From Artemia franciscana (taxonomy: Eukaryota > Arthropoda > Branchiopoda > Anostraca > Artemiidae), in assembly GCF_032884065.1 (NCBI RefSeq), contig NC_088868.1:3095043-3159042 (forward strand): DNA of 64,000 nucleotides, read 5' to 3'. The notes beneath the pieces are model-generated. The model had not been told where the DNA came from and searched no databases. It saw nothing but the letters and a program-made list of their open reading frames with translations. The position numbers were made by a program, and so were the translations under genes. Shown here one piece after another: positions 51,550-63,060 of the stretch; the stretch's first letter is position 1; each line of letters opens with the position of its first letter.

Positions 51550-53420
51550 GGAACTGTGAACTATTTTAAACAAAATGGCAATCTCAAAATTTTGCTTGGA
51601 TGACCTTTTGGGGATGGAGCTATTGGGGAGGGGAACTAGTTGCCCTTCAGTGCCCTTTTCCTGTGCCCTTAAAAGGGCACAAGAAAATTTGACTTCCTTT
51701 ATAATGAGCTATTACACATCTCTTTCTAGTCACCCCCTAGCCATGCTAGAAAAAGAAAACAAAGAAAAAACAGGGGACGGATCAGTGCTACCCATCAAAA
51801 AAGTGATTTTCCTTGTTGTTCAAGGAGGGGGACTGTAATCTCGTTTCCTAGGTTTTCGATTATGCTAACTCCAATGGTACACTTTATTTTGATCTGACAC
51901 AATTTTCGAGGGGTTTCAGCCTTTTTTCGAAGTCACCACACATTTGTTTTCGCAATTAACTTTTACTTTTAGGAAGAAACGAAATCATAGTTACCATTTC
52001 TGAATCAGTGTCAGATTGCATTTTTTTTAACTAGGTAATTTTCTTCTAAGCCCCTTTTTTAACTTTTTGTTACTATGGGCTATGGCTCGCTCTTTACTAC
52101 GTTACAACAGCCGTTTAAGCCATAATTCTTCTTTAAGAAATTGCACAGTTAAATATACCCAAGCAACTATTGGAACTATAGGAACTGTGAACTATTTTAA
52201 ACAAAATGGCAATCTCAAAATTTTGCTTGGATGACCTTTTGGGGATGGAGCCATTGGGGAGGGGAACTAGTTGCCCTCCAGTGTTTTGGTCACTTAAAAG
52301 GGCACAAGAAAATTTGACTTCCTTTATAATGAGCTATTACACATCTCTTTCTAGTCACCCCCTACCCATGCTAGAAAAAGAAAACAAAGAAAAAACAGGG
52401 GACGGATCAGTGCTACCCATCAAAAAAGTGATTTTCCTTGTTGTTCAAGGAGGGGGACTGTAATCTCGTTTCCTAGGTTTTCGATTATGCTAACTCCAAT
52501 GGTACACTTTGTTTTGATCTGACACAATTTTCGAGGGGTTTCAGCCTTTTTTCGAAGTCACCACACATTTGTTTTCGCAATTAACTTTTACTTTTAGGAA
52601 GAAACGAAATCATAGTTACCATTTCTGAATCAGTGTCAGATTGCATTTTTTTTAACTAGGTAATTTTCTTCTAAGCCCCTTTTTTAACTTTTTGTTACTA
52701 TGGGCTATGGCTCGCTCTTTACTACGTTACAACAGCCGTTTAAGCCATAATTCTTCTTTAAGAAATTGCACAGTTAAATATACCCAAGCAACTATTGGAA
52801 CTATAGGAACTGTGAACTATTTTAAACAAAATGGCAATCTCAAAATTTTGCTTGGATGACCTTTTGGGGATGGAGCCATTGGGGAGGGGAACTAGTTGCC
52901 CTCCAGTGTTTTGGTCACTTAAAAGGGCACAAGAAAATTTGACTTCCTTTATAATGAGCTATTACACATCTCTTTCTAGTCACCCCCTAGCCATGCTAGA
53001 AAAAGAAAACAAAGAAAAAACAGGGGACGGATCAGTGCTACCCATCAAAAAAGTGATTTTCCTTGTTGTTCAAGGAGGGGGACTGTAATCTCGTTTCCTA
53101 GGTTTTCGATTATGCTAACTCCAATGGTACACTTTATTTTGATCTGACACAATTTTCGAGGGGTTTCAGCCTTTTTTCGAAGTCACCACACATTTGTTTT
53201 CGCAATTAACTTTTACTTTTAGGAAGAAACGAAATCATAGTTACCATTTCTGAATCAGTGTCAGATTGCATTTTTTTTAACTAGGTAATTTTCTTCTAAG
53301 CCCCTTTTTTAACTTTTTGTTACTATGGGCTATGGCTCGCTCTTTACTACGTTACAACAGCCGTTTAAGCCATAATTCTTCTTTAAGCAATTGCACAGTT
53401 AAATATACCCAAGCACAACG
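51550..53420 (+). repeat. Three tandem copies of a ~625 bp segment
   Basis: 'ggaactgtgaactattttaa' begins units at 51550, 52181 and 52806 (spacing 631 and 625); unit 1 of the large duplication has it once (45193). The first unit differs from the others by a 6 base gain near 51650. Each junction reads 'caactattggaactata' before the next start. The segment is an H body fragment, and the 85-codon frame repeated with it is not a gene. Confidence 0.9.
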
Positions 53421-54226
53421 CGGAATTATTGTTTAAGAACACCAAGCATGGTAAGGGAAAATGAACAGTTCGAACGAATTGCAAGCAATGAGCGATGCGG
53501 CTCAATTAACCGAAACTCTAGGAAACAGAGTCTTGATAACAATAGATACATCAAAAGAACCGAATTTTGATCTCAATTCAAAATTCATATAATTCATCGA
53601 GTTTAATTCTACCCATAAAAGTTACGCGTCTTATTAAAATTGCCCAACTTTTGAGAAAAGGGGGGGCACCCCAAATCACCAAGTGACCCTAATGAAAATC
53701 ACACCATCAGATTCAGCATTTCAAATAACCCTATTGTAGACGTTTCACGCTCTTATATAAAAAAAAATGTGGAATTTTCCGTTTTCTGCCAAAAGAAAGA
53801 TTAATGATGTGTGTTTAATTGCTTCTTTTTTTTAATTAAAATTTCAAATTTGCCTAAGTGTTACGTGATGGTTTTTACTATTTTAAGAAGTAGAGTTGCG
53901 AGAAAGAGTCAAACTTTAGCGCAAAGAGCAGGGCGCTGAAGAGGGAACAGCCCCTTTCATATACGGGGTAATTTCTGTTCGTTTTAAGTTTTAATGTTTC
54001 TCCTTGCTCTCAGTTAAATTTTTTTTTTTTGTAATTTAATACCTTATAAGCAGATCAATGAAAATAAAATTCATAACATCTTAATCACACATAACATCTT
54101 AAGAGTAAAATAATGTCACATGGCCACACCTGTGGATGTCATGAGTATTTTTTGATGAGTTGAATAATGCTAATTATTAAATATATACTGGAATGCTATG
54201 ACTGACCAATTAGAATATAAAAATAT
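53420..54226. repeat. H remnant, half fold-back and T repeat (unit 2)
   Basis: Duplicate of 45805-46613: H body in plus orientation (to about 53838), half of a symmetrical fold-back (53865-54010), and the T repeat in minus orientation (54103-54218). Confidence 0.75.
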
Positions 54227-54238
54227 ATAGCAAGAGTT
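54227..54238 (+). repeat. Target-site duplication, left (unit 2)
   Basis: 'atagcaagagtt', repeated at 56101-56112. Identical to the pair in unit 1, so the LINE inserted before the duplication. Confidence 0.85.
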
Positions 54239-56101
54239 AACCAGCTGTATCGATACCAAGACAAGCTGGTGAAAAAGAGCGCAAGGGGAGATAAACGGAA
54301 CTTTCTAGAACAAAAGGCAGCTATGGCAGAAGAAGCGGCCAAGCGCGGCGATTCCAGAGCCGTCTATAAAATCACCAATGAAATCATCGGGAAACGTCGC
54401 AATCTAAATGGACCAGTAAAAGACGGAAACGGGAAGACAGTCACAGCCCCTGATGAAATCTCTGAAGTTTGGGCCCAACACTTCGAGAAAGTTCTCAACC
54501 GACCTAGTCCTCCGAACACAGCAGATATCCCCACAACCCCTTTCCTGGAACTTCAAATCAATACGGAAGAACCGTCAACCGAAGAACTGGTACAAGCCGC
54601 TCGCAAACTGAAGAACGGCAGAGCACCAGGAAGCGACAGGATATCAGTAGAAATGATCAAAGCCTCTTTAGGCGCTTGCATAACTGTGTGGATCACATTC
54701 TTTGCATGTATATGGAAATCAGAGAAAGTCCCCGAAGAATGGAGAAAAAGCACACTCATCAAGCTTTTTAAGAAAGGAGATGCAGCAAAATGCGATAACT
54801 GGAGGGGCATCAGTATCCTTTCTATCTCGGGGACACTATTCTCACAGATAATCCTTCGTCGCATCCAGACAGCTTTAGATAAGCACTTGCGAGACGAGCA
54901 AAATGGCTTCCGCCCATACCGCTCCTGCTCCGACCTTATATATGTCCTACGCATGATGATCGAAGAATGCAATGAATGGAGGCAAAAGATGTACCTTGTC
55001 TTTGTGGATTTCGAAAAAGCCTTCGATTCAATACACCGAGATTCGCTATGGAATATCCTCCGATATTACGGCATTCCAGAAAAACTTGTATCCTTGATCA
55101 TTGCCCTATACGAAATCACCGAGTGCTGCGTTCGGACCCACGAAGGAAATACAAGGTATTTCCATATCATGTCCGGTGTCAAACAGGGGTGTGTCCTCTC
55201 CCCCTTGCTTTTTGTCCTTGTAATCGATTATGTGCTCCGAGACTGCACGGGGTTTGGTATCCAAATCTGCGACAACAAACGACTAGCAGATCTTGATTTC
55301 GCCGACGACATCACCCTGATGGAGGCAAACAAGGAAAGGTTCCAGGATCTTCTCGAAGTAATCCGAGAGAAAGCGAGTCTTTTGGGACTAAAGATCAACT
55401 CGGACAAAACAAAAAGCATGGCAACGAGCGACTCACCACTGGGCTTAAAGTGCGGGGACAATACGGTAGAGCAGGTAGTGGATTTTAGATACCTTGGAAG
55501 TACAGTCGAACGAACTGGATCCAGCGAAAAGGAGGTGCAGTCTAGGATTGGACAAGCCAGTGGAGCTTTTAATCGACTAAAACCAGTGTGGCGATCGAAA
55601 AAGTACTCCCTGAAACTGAAAATGAGGCTGTTCAACAGTAACGTCATCACCGCCCTCCTTTATAGCTGTGAATGTTGGAAATTAAACCAACACCAAGAAA
55701 AGAGGATTCTTGCCTTTGAGAACAACTGTCTTCGCAGAATACTGAACATTAACTGGAGAGACCACATAACCAACCAGACTGTTCGGTCTATCTCGCGCCA
55801 GCCCCTGGTAACAGATGTCATACGCCAACGAAGATGGCGCTACCTGGGGCATGTTATCCGTATGGAGGGAGACAGACTCCCCAGAACTGTACTGGAGTGG
55901 CAACCAGAGGGAACCCGAAGAAGAGGGAGGCCGAAGAATACACTTCGTCGTACGTACCAGCGGGACCTAAGACACATCAATGCGATAGTCCAACCCCAGT
56001 GGGAAGACGTCTGGGCAGCAGCACATATGAGGGACGACTGGCGGCTCTTTTTGGATGCCCTGGGTGCCTCTGGCGGCACAGGAGGAACTAAGGTAAGGTA
56101 A
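54239..56101 (+). CDS. RTE-like LINE ORF, 5'-truncated, RT intact (unit 2)
   Basis: One open frame runs from the target site to TAA at 56099-56101, with 610 codons from a GTG at 54269. It is a reverse transcriptase for target-primed retrotransposition. Seen in order: basic linker 'KKSARGDKRNF', 'KLKNGRAPGSDRISVEMIK' (fingers), 'NWRGISILSISGTLFSQII', motif A 'LVFVDFEKAFDSIHRDSLW', motif B 'MSGVKQGCVLSPLLFVLVI', motif C 'DLDFADDITL' with both Asp, 'LGLKINSDKTK', 'FRYLGSTVE', 'RRWRYLGHVIRME' and a C-terminus 'RRRGRPKNTLRR'. The APE endonuclease is missing (5' truncation at 54239), so it cannot move by itself, and expression would need an outside promoter. The most intact coding frame in the window. 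RTE clade by eye. Confidence 0.88.
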   Translation, partial: NQLYRYQDKLVKKSARGDKRNFLEQKAAMAEEAAKRGDSRAVYKITNEIIGKRRNLNGPVKDGNGKTVTAPDEISEVWAQHFEKVLNRPSPPNTADIPTTPFLELQINTEEPSTEELVQAARKLKNGRAPGSDRISVEMIKASLGACITVWITFFACIWKSEKVPEEWRKSTLIKLFKKGDAAKCDNWRGISILSISGTLFSQIILRRIQTALDKHLRDEQNGFRPYRSCSDLIYVLRMMIEECNEWRQKMYLVFVDFEKAFDSIHRDSLWNILRYYGIPEKLVSLIIALYEITECCVRTHEGNTRYFHIMSGVKQGCVLSPLLFVLVIDYVLRDCTGFGIQICDNKRLADLDFADDITLMEANKERFQDLLEVIREKASLLGLKINSDKTKSMATSDSPLGLKCGDNTVEQVVDFRYLGSTVERTGSSEKEVQSRIGQASGAFNRLKPVWRSKKYSLKLKMRLFNSNVITALLYSCECWKLNQHQEKRILAFENNCLRRILNINWRDHITNQTVRSISRQPLVTDVIRQRRWRYLGHVIRMEGDRLPRTVLEWQPEGTRRRGRPKNTLRRTYQRDLRHINAIVQPQWEDVWAAAHMRDDWRLFLDALGASGGTGGTKVR

Positions 56102-56112
56102 TAGCAAGAGTT
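56101..56112 (+). repeat. Target-site duplication, right (unit 2)
   Basis: 'atagcaagagtt', exact repeat of 54227-54238. It overlaps the last base of the LINE stop codon. Confidence 0.85.
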
Positions 56113-56271
56113 GGTAACAAGGCTAACAAGGAACACATCAGAGCTGATATAGGCTTTTCAAACTTAAAGTAATTTCACTTCATTCCTTTAGGACAAGTGA
56201 GACACTAAAGTAAGGAAATTACATATCATTCAAATAGCTTGCCTAATTATCGAGAAGTTTGGCGATATCCG

Positions 56272-56281
56272 CAGTGGCGCC
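56272..56281 (-). repeat. Putative hAT terminal inverted repeat (3' end of the transposon)
   Basis: 'cagtggcgcc' lies ~200 bases beyond the transposase stop, on the side expected for the 3' end of a minus-strand element. hAT termini commonly begin CAGTG or CAG-GG. A matching 'ggcgccactg' is not seen up to 59030, so the other end is lost or outside the piece. In unit 1 the same sequence is at 48659. Confidence 0.5.
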
Positions 56282-56472
56282 ATTTCAGAAAACCTTAGGG
56301 GGGGGGCAAAAATCGATTTCGGGCCCCCATCCAGCCTTAAAAATTTTAAAATTTTCGAACATGCCTTTAGGTACCGTACTACCTTTGGGGTTCGCATTTT
56401 GCAGCTTATTTAGGGACCAAAAACAGTACCAAAATAGAACATTTACTGTATAAATCAGAAACTTACGTACAG

Positions 56473-58820
56473 TTACTTCAGCAATGGATATCTCCTTTGC
56501 TTCATTTTTGCGAAGTCGTCGACAAGCTTCTCAAAATTGAGCTCCTTCACTGCAGCTTTCTCAGAGAATATAAGCAGCAAATGCGAAAGTCGCTCGTTTT
56601 CCATCGTTGTCCGGAGGTAGTCCTTCACAAATGTCAACACAGAGAAAAAACGTTCATTTGAGCACGTAGTGAGCGGGAGTGTGAGGACTACCCTGACGAC
56701 CTTAAGAAGCTCAGAATAAGGTTCTTTCAATCCTCCGAGGCGTTCGAAGACATCTAAGCGTTTGCCGGTTTCTGTGGAAGCTGCGACACAAATGCACGAG
56801 CTATTAAAGCTTGACACTTCAGCTGCATAGTATCGATTCCCGCCTGATCGAAGTATGTCGCGATCACAAGAAGTAAATCTGAGTCCATAAAATCTTTGGA
56901 TTTGGGGTTAAGGCAACGTGTGGCTTCTAGCACTGGCAGCTGGACAGAAAAACGCTCTTCAAACTCATTTAGCACTCTGTCCAAAACCTCGTAGAACTCT
57001 CTCCGCATTTTGTCTTCCGTTGTTGTGCTTTCGGAGTCAATGTTGTGCTTTCCGATTGTTGTTGTCGTCAAATAGTCTCTTAGTCTTCCGGATATCTTCT
57101 GAACTCGTTTTGATTTAACAGGTATGGCTGAAGAGAGAGCACTTGTTTCCGACAGATCAGCTCCGACATTAATGGCCATCTCTTTAGACTTGCCGTATAG
57201 GACACGAAAATACTCGTCATCACGCATTTTCCTCAGTTCGTTCTTTGTTGCACTGATTAAAGTGCAAGCTTCTGAGATGACCAGATCTGCTGCCTGTAGT
57301 TGTTCAGAAAGAGGGTTTATCACTGCAAGAACTTCGTGAATGACATGCAAACTGAATATGAAGGGAAACGACTCTAGCTGGTTCTTAAGGCCCGTAGCTT
57401 CTGCCGCTGCCTCCCTGTCAGAAGATTCTTGAACTACTGACAGAACTGCGAGTATGCAGTCATATCTAACCAGGATCTTAGCCACTGATCTATACCAGTA
57501 AGACCAACGTGTCACTACTGTCCTTTCAAGCGTTAGCACAGGCACATTGGCAGTTTTCTGGGCTTCGACGAACAACTGGTATCGAGTGTTGCTGTTGGAG
57601 ACGAAACTGTAAACTGTTTGCAAAACTGAAAATACTGATGAAATTCTTTGTATTTTCTGCATACAATCGCCAATGACAAGGTTAAATCTATGGGAATGAC
57701 AGTGTGTGTACACCGCTTGTGGTGCTTTTTCCCGGAGACGGGCCTGTACTCCTGAAAAGTGTCCGCTCATTACACTGGCCCCGTCATAGCACTGTCCAAC
57801 ACACTTTGACCAGTCAAGGCCGACACCCTTTATTTCGTTGTAAATGAAGTCGGCCAAACTCTCAGCGTCAACCTTGCGCATGTGGTAGCAACCTATGGCC
57901 CTTTCTTTGATTTTCAGGTCATGAACATAGCGCACTAAGATCGCGAGTTGTTCCTTTTTCGAGAGGTCTTTTGTCTCGTCAGCAAGAACGGCAAAATATT
58001 TTGCTTCTCTGACTTCTTTCGCGATAGAACTTTTGATTTCATTTCCTATGACCTCAATGTAGTCGTTTTGGTACTCGTGTGACATGTAATGGCCATAGGC
58101 CTTACGAGAGTTTTTCATCAAGTCCGGGTTGATTTCTGTTAAAAGATGTACTGTCTCTACGAAATTCCCTTGATTGGCACTAGACTCCCCTTCATCATGG
58201 CCACGAAACGCAAGACCTTGCCGTCCAAGTAATGCTGTAGTCTTTAGTAGAGCTTTTACGTACTGTCTATTCTCTAGTATTTCCTTTTCGCGTTCTTTGG
58301 AGAGGCATGACGCAACAGATTCGGCCGCCTCCGTCTCAATAGCTTTAAACTGAGTCAAAGAAATGGTACATGCTTTGTGTCGGTCGCTGTTTTCGTGCTG
58401 CCGTATCAGTTCAGAAATGTCTTTCCACTTTCTAAATCCTACGTCAATGAATGCTCTAGCTCCATACCTTTCGCCTGATCTTAGCGAGGATCCACTGAAA
58501 TGTCGGCAATTGAAACAGAACACCGAGTCCTGTTCTTTCGAATATTCGAGCCATGGGTATGCCAAGAAATAGGAGCTGTTAAATTTTCGTGTGCGATTCC
58601 CGATGGTAGTGGCGGGATAGTCAGTCAAAACTGGTTGGCAGGGGTTATCATACGGGTTCACGGACAAATCGGTACTGATCGTTCTGGAAGCCATTTCCTC
58701 CGTTTGTGGTTCGCGCAGGTTTGTCTCCTCAGAAATGTGTCTCACGTCCAGGGTCTGCTCGTTTGTCGGTAAAACTTCGGTTGCCGATGGGTTGTCCCTT
58801 GACGTCCCAGCATCACTATC
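56473..58820 (-). pseudogene. hAT-family (ZMYM1-like) transposase with one frameshift (unit 2)
   Basis: A DNA transposase of the RNase H-like fold. From the N-terminus: TTF-type zinc finger ('YPWLEYSKEQDSVFCFNC' to 'HENSDRHKA'), a DUF4371-like region with first acidic residue in 'FAVLADETKDLS', second in 'CYDGASVMSGHF', 'THCHSHRFNLVI', 'RTVVTRWSYWYRS', and a C-terminal hAT dimerisation block ('LTLPLTTCSNERFF', 'YLRTTMENERLSHLLLI'). The main frame is 56754-58745 and opens at 58820, next to a pyrimidine-rich 'ttactctgtag' that looks like a splice acceptor, so earlier exons may be missing. A one-base shift near 56760-56815 separates the dimerisation part (56473-56817) and is shared with unit 1. 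A domesticated role is unlikely given the frameshift. Confidence 0.85.
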
Positions 58821-59034
58821 CTACAGAGTAATCAAGTTTTAATTAAAAACAAATTAAAAGTGATGTCCCAGTTACTTCTTTTATCAGTACTTCACCGATA
58901 GTTATATTTCTAGTTTACTAAATACTCGACAAAATTTGCAACTTGGATGTGTCCTCTTGTAAATTATTAAGTTTCATCCAGATGGGATAATTATTCGAAG
59001 TATCAAAGAATAGGTCGCTGAGTATTCTTTTTTT
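58821..59034. other. Possible intron or flank of the transposase
   Basis: AT-rich 210 bases between the transposase exon and the K-built element. If the acceptor at 58821 is real this is intron; the upstream exon is not found. Confidence 0.4.
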
Positions 59035-61447
59035 ATGGCACTTGCCCTTCGGCCAAGTGCCATATAGCGATCGCAATTTCTGTCCGTCCGTTGGTCTGTC
59101 CAGGTTTTGCTAGTTCGGGCACTTCCACATACGCTAGGACGATGAAACTTGGCAGGCATATCAGGGACCCCAAATGATTAAGTTGGAAATAGTCACTTCC
59201 CCGATCCGAGCATCGTGGGGGGAGTGGAGGGAGGGGGGATCTGGAATCTTGAGGTATTTGCAAATTTTGAACAGGTAATCGGATCTTAATGAAACTTGAT
59301 ATTTAGACCTCGTGTCTCAGACATCCCACTTCAAATCCGGACCGGATCCGGTGACTTTCGGGGGAGTTAGAGGGGGACCGGAAATATTGGGAAACGCTTA
59401 TAGACTGGAGGGATCGGGGTGAAACTTGGTCGGAAGAAGAGTCATAAGTCCTAGATACGTCATTAACATAACTGGACCGGATCCGGGCACTGTGGGGGAC
59501 TTGGGGGGGGGGGGGGGGGTCCGGATTTCATATTAGCTCTTAGCTCTTGTTCATAGTGAGTTTACACATAAACTATTATTTTTATGATTATGCTAGTTTT
59601 AACATTTAGTCCTTTTATATTAGTCCTATAGGTACTTTTTGGCATTCAGGCGTCATTATTGCCCAAATTATTATAATGATAAGTAGGTTGAAAGTCTAAT
59701 TGAAATTGGATTAGTATAATAATATTTTGCTCTTGTATGTAGTCTAACCTATTTATTTGACTAGATCTTCTAAGGCTTTATTTCCATTTTTGAGACAGTT
59801 AGAAATCTACATTTTATTGGATCAAAGCCGTTACATGTGATTTTTGATGCTTGCCGTACATCGCGTAATTTGAGCTAAAACGATGAATCATGGAATGAAT
59901 CTTTGACTCTGTTTACTTCACAGTATTTAGTTGAGGGTATTAGCGTTTTTGTCGAACAACTTTTTTAATATAAACTACAGAAATCACCCTTAGTTAATTC
60001 TTATCTTCAAGGAACAGCTCTATTCCATTGGCAATAAAAGAGGAGATAAAAGAATCAAATAAAAGAATCAAAAGGAGATTAATCAAATAAAATAAAAGAG
60101 GAGATTAATTCAATACGGAATGTTTGAAAAGGCCATTCTGGCAATTTTACATATGCTGAGAACTCAAATGTGAGTTATGCTGAGAGCTCTTATTTAAAAT
60201 TCCGACAAGATCTGTTGACATTGGGGGGTGGTGGAGGAGGAAACCGGAAATCTTGGAAAACGCTTAGAGTGGATAAATTGGGATGAAACTTAGTGAGTAG
60301 AATAAACAAATGTTGTAGATACGTGATTGACGTAACCGTAATGGATCCGCTCTCTTTGGAGAAGCTAGGGGGTGGGATTCAGTGCTTTGGCGAGTTTGGT
60401 GCTTCTGGACGTGCTAGGACGATGAAAATTAGTGGGCGTGTCAGGGAGCTGCATAAATTGACTTGATAAAGTCGTTTTCTAGATTAGACCATCTGGGGGG
60501 CTAAAGGGAGAGGAAAAGTAAGAAAAAAATTAGGTATTTATAACTTACGAGTGGGTGATCGGATCTTAATGAATTTTGATATTTAGAAGGGCCTCGTGAC
60601 TCACAGCTTTTATTTTAAATCCCAACCGGCATTAAGCCTCTGATTTTCTTTTTAAATCAATCTATTGATTCTTAGAATTTTGCTAGAGCTCATACCAAAG
60701 TGAACAGATCCGTTCCAATTATGTCAATCACGTATCTATAGCTTGTGCTTATTATTCCCATCAAGTTTCATCGTGATCCCCCCACACTAAGCGTTTTCAA
60801 AGTTTTTAGACCCCCCCCAATTCCACCCCACTTTAATGACTCTGGATCCGGTCAGAACTTAAAGTAAGAGATCCGATTTAGGAGGTCCTTCTAAATATGA
60901 AATTTCATAAAGATCCGATCACTCCATCGTAAGTTAAAAATACCTAATTTTGTCTAATTTTTGAGAATTAACCCTCCCCCACCCAACTCCCCCAAATAGA
61001 GCAGATCCGTTCCGTTTATGTAAATCACGTATCTAGGACAACTGTTTATTTTTTCCACCAAGTTTCATACTGATCCCTCCACTCTAAGCGTTTTCCAAGA
61101 TTTTAGGTCCCCCCTCCAACTCCCCCAAATGTCACCAAATCCGATCCAGATTTAAGATAACAGCTCTGAGACATGATAGCCTTCTAAATATCAAATTTCA
61201 TTAAGATTCGACCACGTTGGTAAGTTAGAAATACTTCATTTTTTCTATTTCTTCCGATTTGACCGCCCTCCCACTCCCCCCAGATGGTCGAATCAGGGAA
61301 ACAATTTTTAATTTAATTTGGTCTATACGCCTGCCAAATTTCATCGTCTTAGCTTACCTAGAAATGCCTAAAGTAGCAAAACCGGGACCGACAGACCAAC
61401 AGAATTTGCGATCGCTATATGTCACTTGGTAGATATCAAGTGCCATA
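59035..61447. mobile_element. 2.4 kb inverted-repeat element with hairpin ends, built from K repeats
   Basis: Left end: hairpin 'ggcacttg ... caagtgcc' (59037-59061) then palindrome 'gcgatcgc' (59067-59074), 'ctgtccgtccgttggtctgt' and 'gctaggacgatgaaacttgg'. The right end is the inverted equivalent: 'catcgtcttagctta', 'accgacagaccaac', 'gcgatcgc' (61408-61415) and hairpin 'cacttg ... caagtg' (61423-61442). Between them are K units in direct order (59260-59510 and 60180-60650), inverted K units (60650-61300), and ~650 bases of unrelated AT-rich sequence (59525-60180). No transposase is encoded. Frames of 61 and 76 codons at the left end are by-products. Confidence 0.75.
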
Positions 61448-61550
61448 AGAACTAGGACGTGAATTGTACATAATTAACATAGAAAACAACACAAAATTTA
61501 GAGCAAGCAACAACAAAAAACATAATCAATTCAACTACGAAGCTATAATC

Positions 61551-62695
61551 AATTAGTTCGTGGTAATGAACTTTAAGTAAAAAGCGACGCGGCTCAATAG
61601 TAACCAAAACTCTAAAACACGGAATTTTGATACCTATAGATGCATCAAAAGAATCAGATTTGTACACTAATTTCAAATATATAAGTTGTATCAAATTTAG
61701 TTTTACCCATCAAAAGTTACGAGCCTGAGAAAATTTGTCTTATCTCCGAAAAAAGGGAAAAACACCCCCCCCCTGAAAGTAATATAACCTTAACAAAAAT
61801 CTCACCATTTAATTCAGCGCATCACTGAACTTTACTGCAGGAGTTTCAAGCTCCTATCTGCTAAAATGAGGAATTTTGGATTTTTTTGCCAGAAGAAAGA
61901 TCAAGGACGCGTGTTATTTTTTTTTTTTCAAGGGGTGATCGTATTGACCCAGTTGTCCTAGAATATCGCAAGAGGGCTCATTCAAAGGTAAATTAAAAGT
62001 TCTAGTGCCCTTTTTCAAATGACCAAAAATTTGGAGAGCAACTAGGCCCCATCCCACCCTCTTTTTACCCTAAGTCACCTGATCAAAATTTTGAAACAGC
62101 CATTTTGTTTAATATATTTGAAAAATCTAATAAATATGTCTTTAAAGATGTCTTAATTGTCCAAAGTCTCTGGGGGAAGGTGTTCAATTTGTGGACTTTG
62201 CCCTTTTTTATAAATAGTATAGGTAATTGCGAAGTATACAGACGTTTTCAGTTTTTTTCTGGTGGGGGGGCAGCTCGAGGAGAGGAGGTTATGTAGGGGA
62301 GCTGAATTTTCGATCAAGGGGGCACTGGATTTCCAAGCATTATTAAAAAAAGAATAAGAAATTAAATGAAAAAAAAGTTTCTTCAACTCAAAGTAAGGAG
62401 CAGGATTGAAACTTAAAACGAAAAGAAATTATTACATATGAGAAGGTTCACCCTTTCGTCAATACCTCGCTCTTTACGCTAAAGTTTTTTTTTTAGTACT
62501 TTCAAAAGAGATATTTATTCTAATCAAACGGCCTTTGAGATTCAGGAGTCATTCTTAAAGAATTGGAACCAAATTTGAACAGCGTAAAGAGCGAGTATTG
62601 ACGAGGGGGTGAACCCCTTCATATACTTAAAAATTGCTATCCGTTTTGAGCTTTAATGTTTCTTCTTACATTCAGTTGAAAAAACATGTCTTTTT
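61551..62695 (+). mobile_element. H element, partial copy (plus)
   Basis: It starts 'agttcgtggtaatgaac' and runs through the body ('attttggagagcaactaggc' type sequence near 62030) and an asymmetrical fold-back (62395-62685). The symmetrical fold-back end is missing. Confidence 0.72.
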
Positions 62696-63060
62696 TATTT
62701 CATTCAATTAAGTCCAATGTGCTATTCAATTTTATGTTTTGTAGGTTTTTATAGGTTTTATAGGTTTCTGTGATACACTTCTTTATTTATTTTTTTTGTT
62801 TATGTAGGATTACCTTGCAAAGCTATCATTCCCTTGATTCTATATTTTAACCTAGAATCAATAAACACAAAATATGATGCACGAGTACTGCTGTCGGGTG
62901 ATTAAACACTTTTTGAAGCAAGGTAAACTGAAGCTAGCCATAGTAATTCATGCGGACGAAAACTTATTAGGTTTGAAATTTCTTATCTTTGTCGCTTTTT
63001 CTTCTATCTATCCTCTTCAAAAGAAGAAACTCAACAAGATTTGTCTGAGCATTATCTTAT
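62696..63060. other. No recognisable feature
   Basis: AT-rich spacer between two H copies. The 62-codon frame at 62874-63062 has no recognised domain. Confidence 0.45.

Larger units (their letters stand above)
50268..57880. repeat. Tandem duplication, unit 2 (~7.6 kb with expansion)
   Basis: It is collinear with unit 1. It is longer by 1255 bases because a ~625 base segment is present three times (51550-53420). The offset between units is 6358 bases before that segment and 7613 after it. The right end is defined by the transposase reading on past 57880. Confidence 0.9.
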
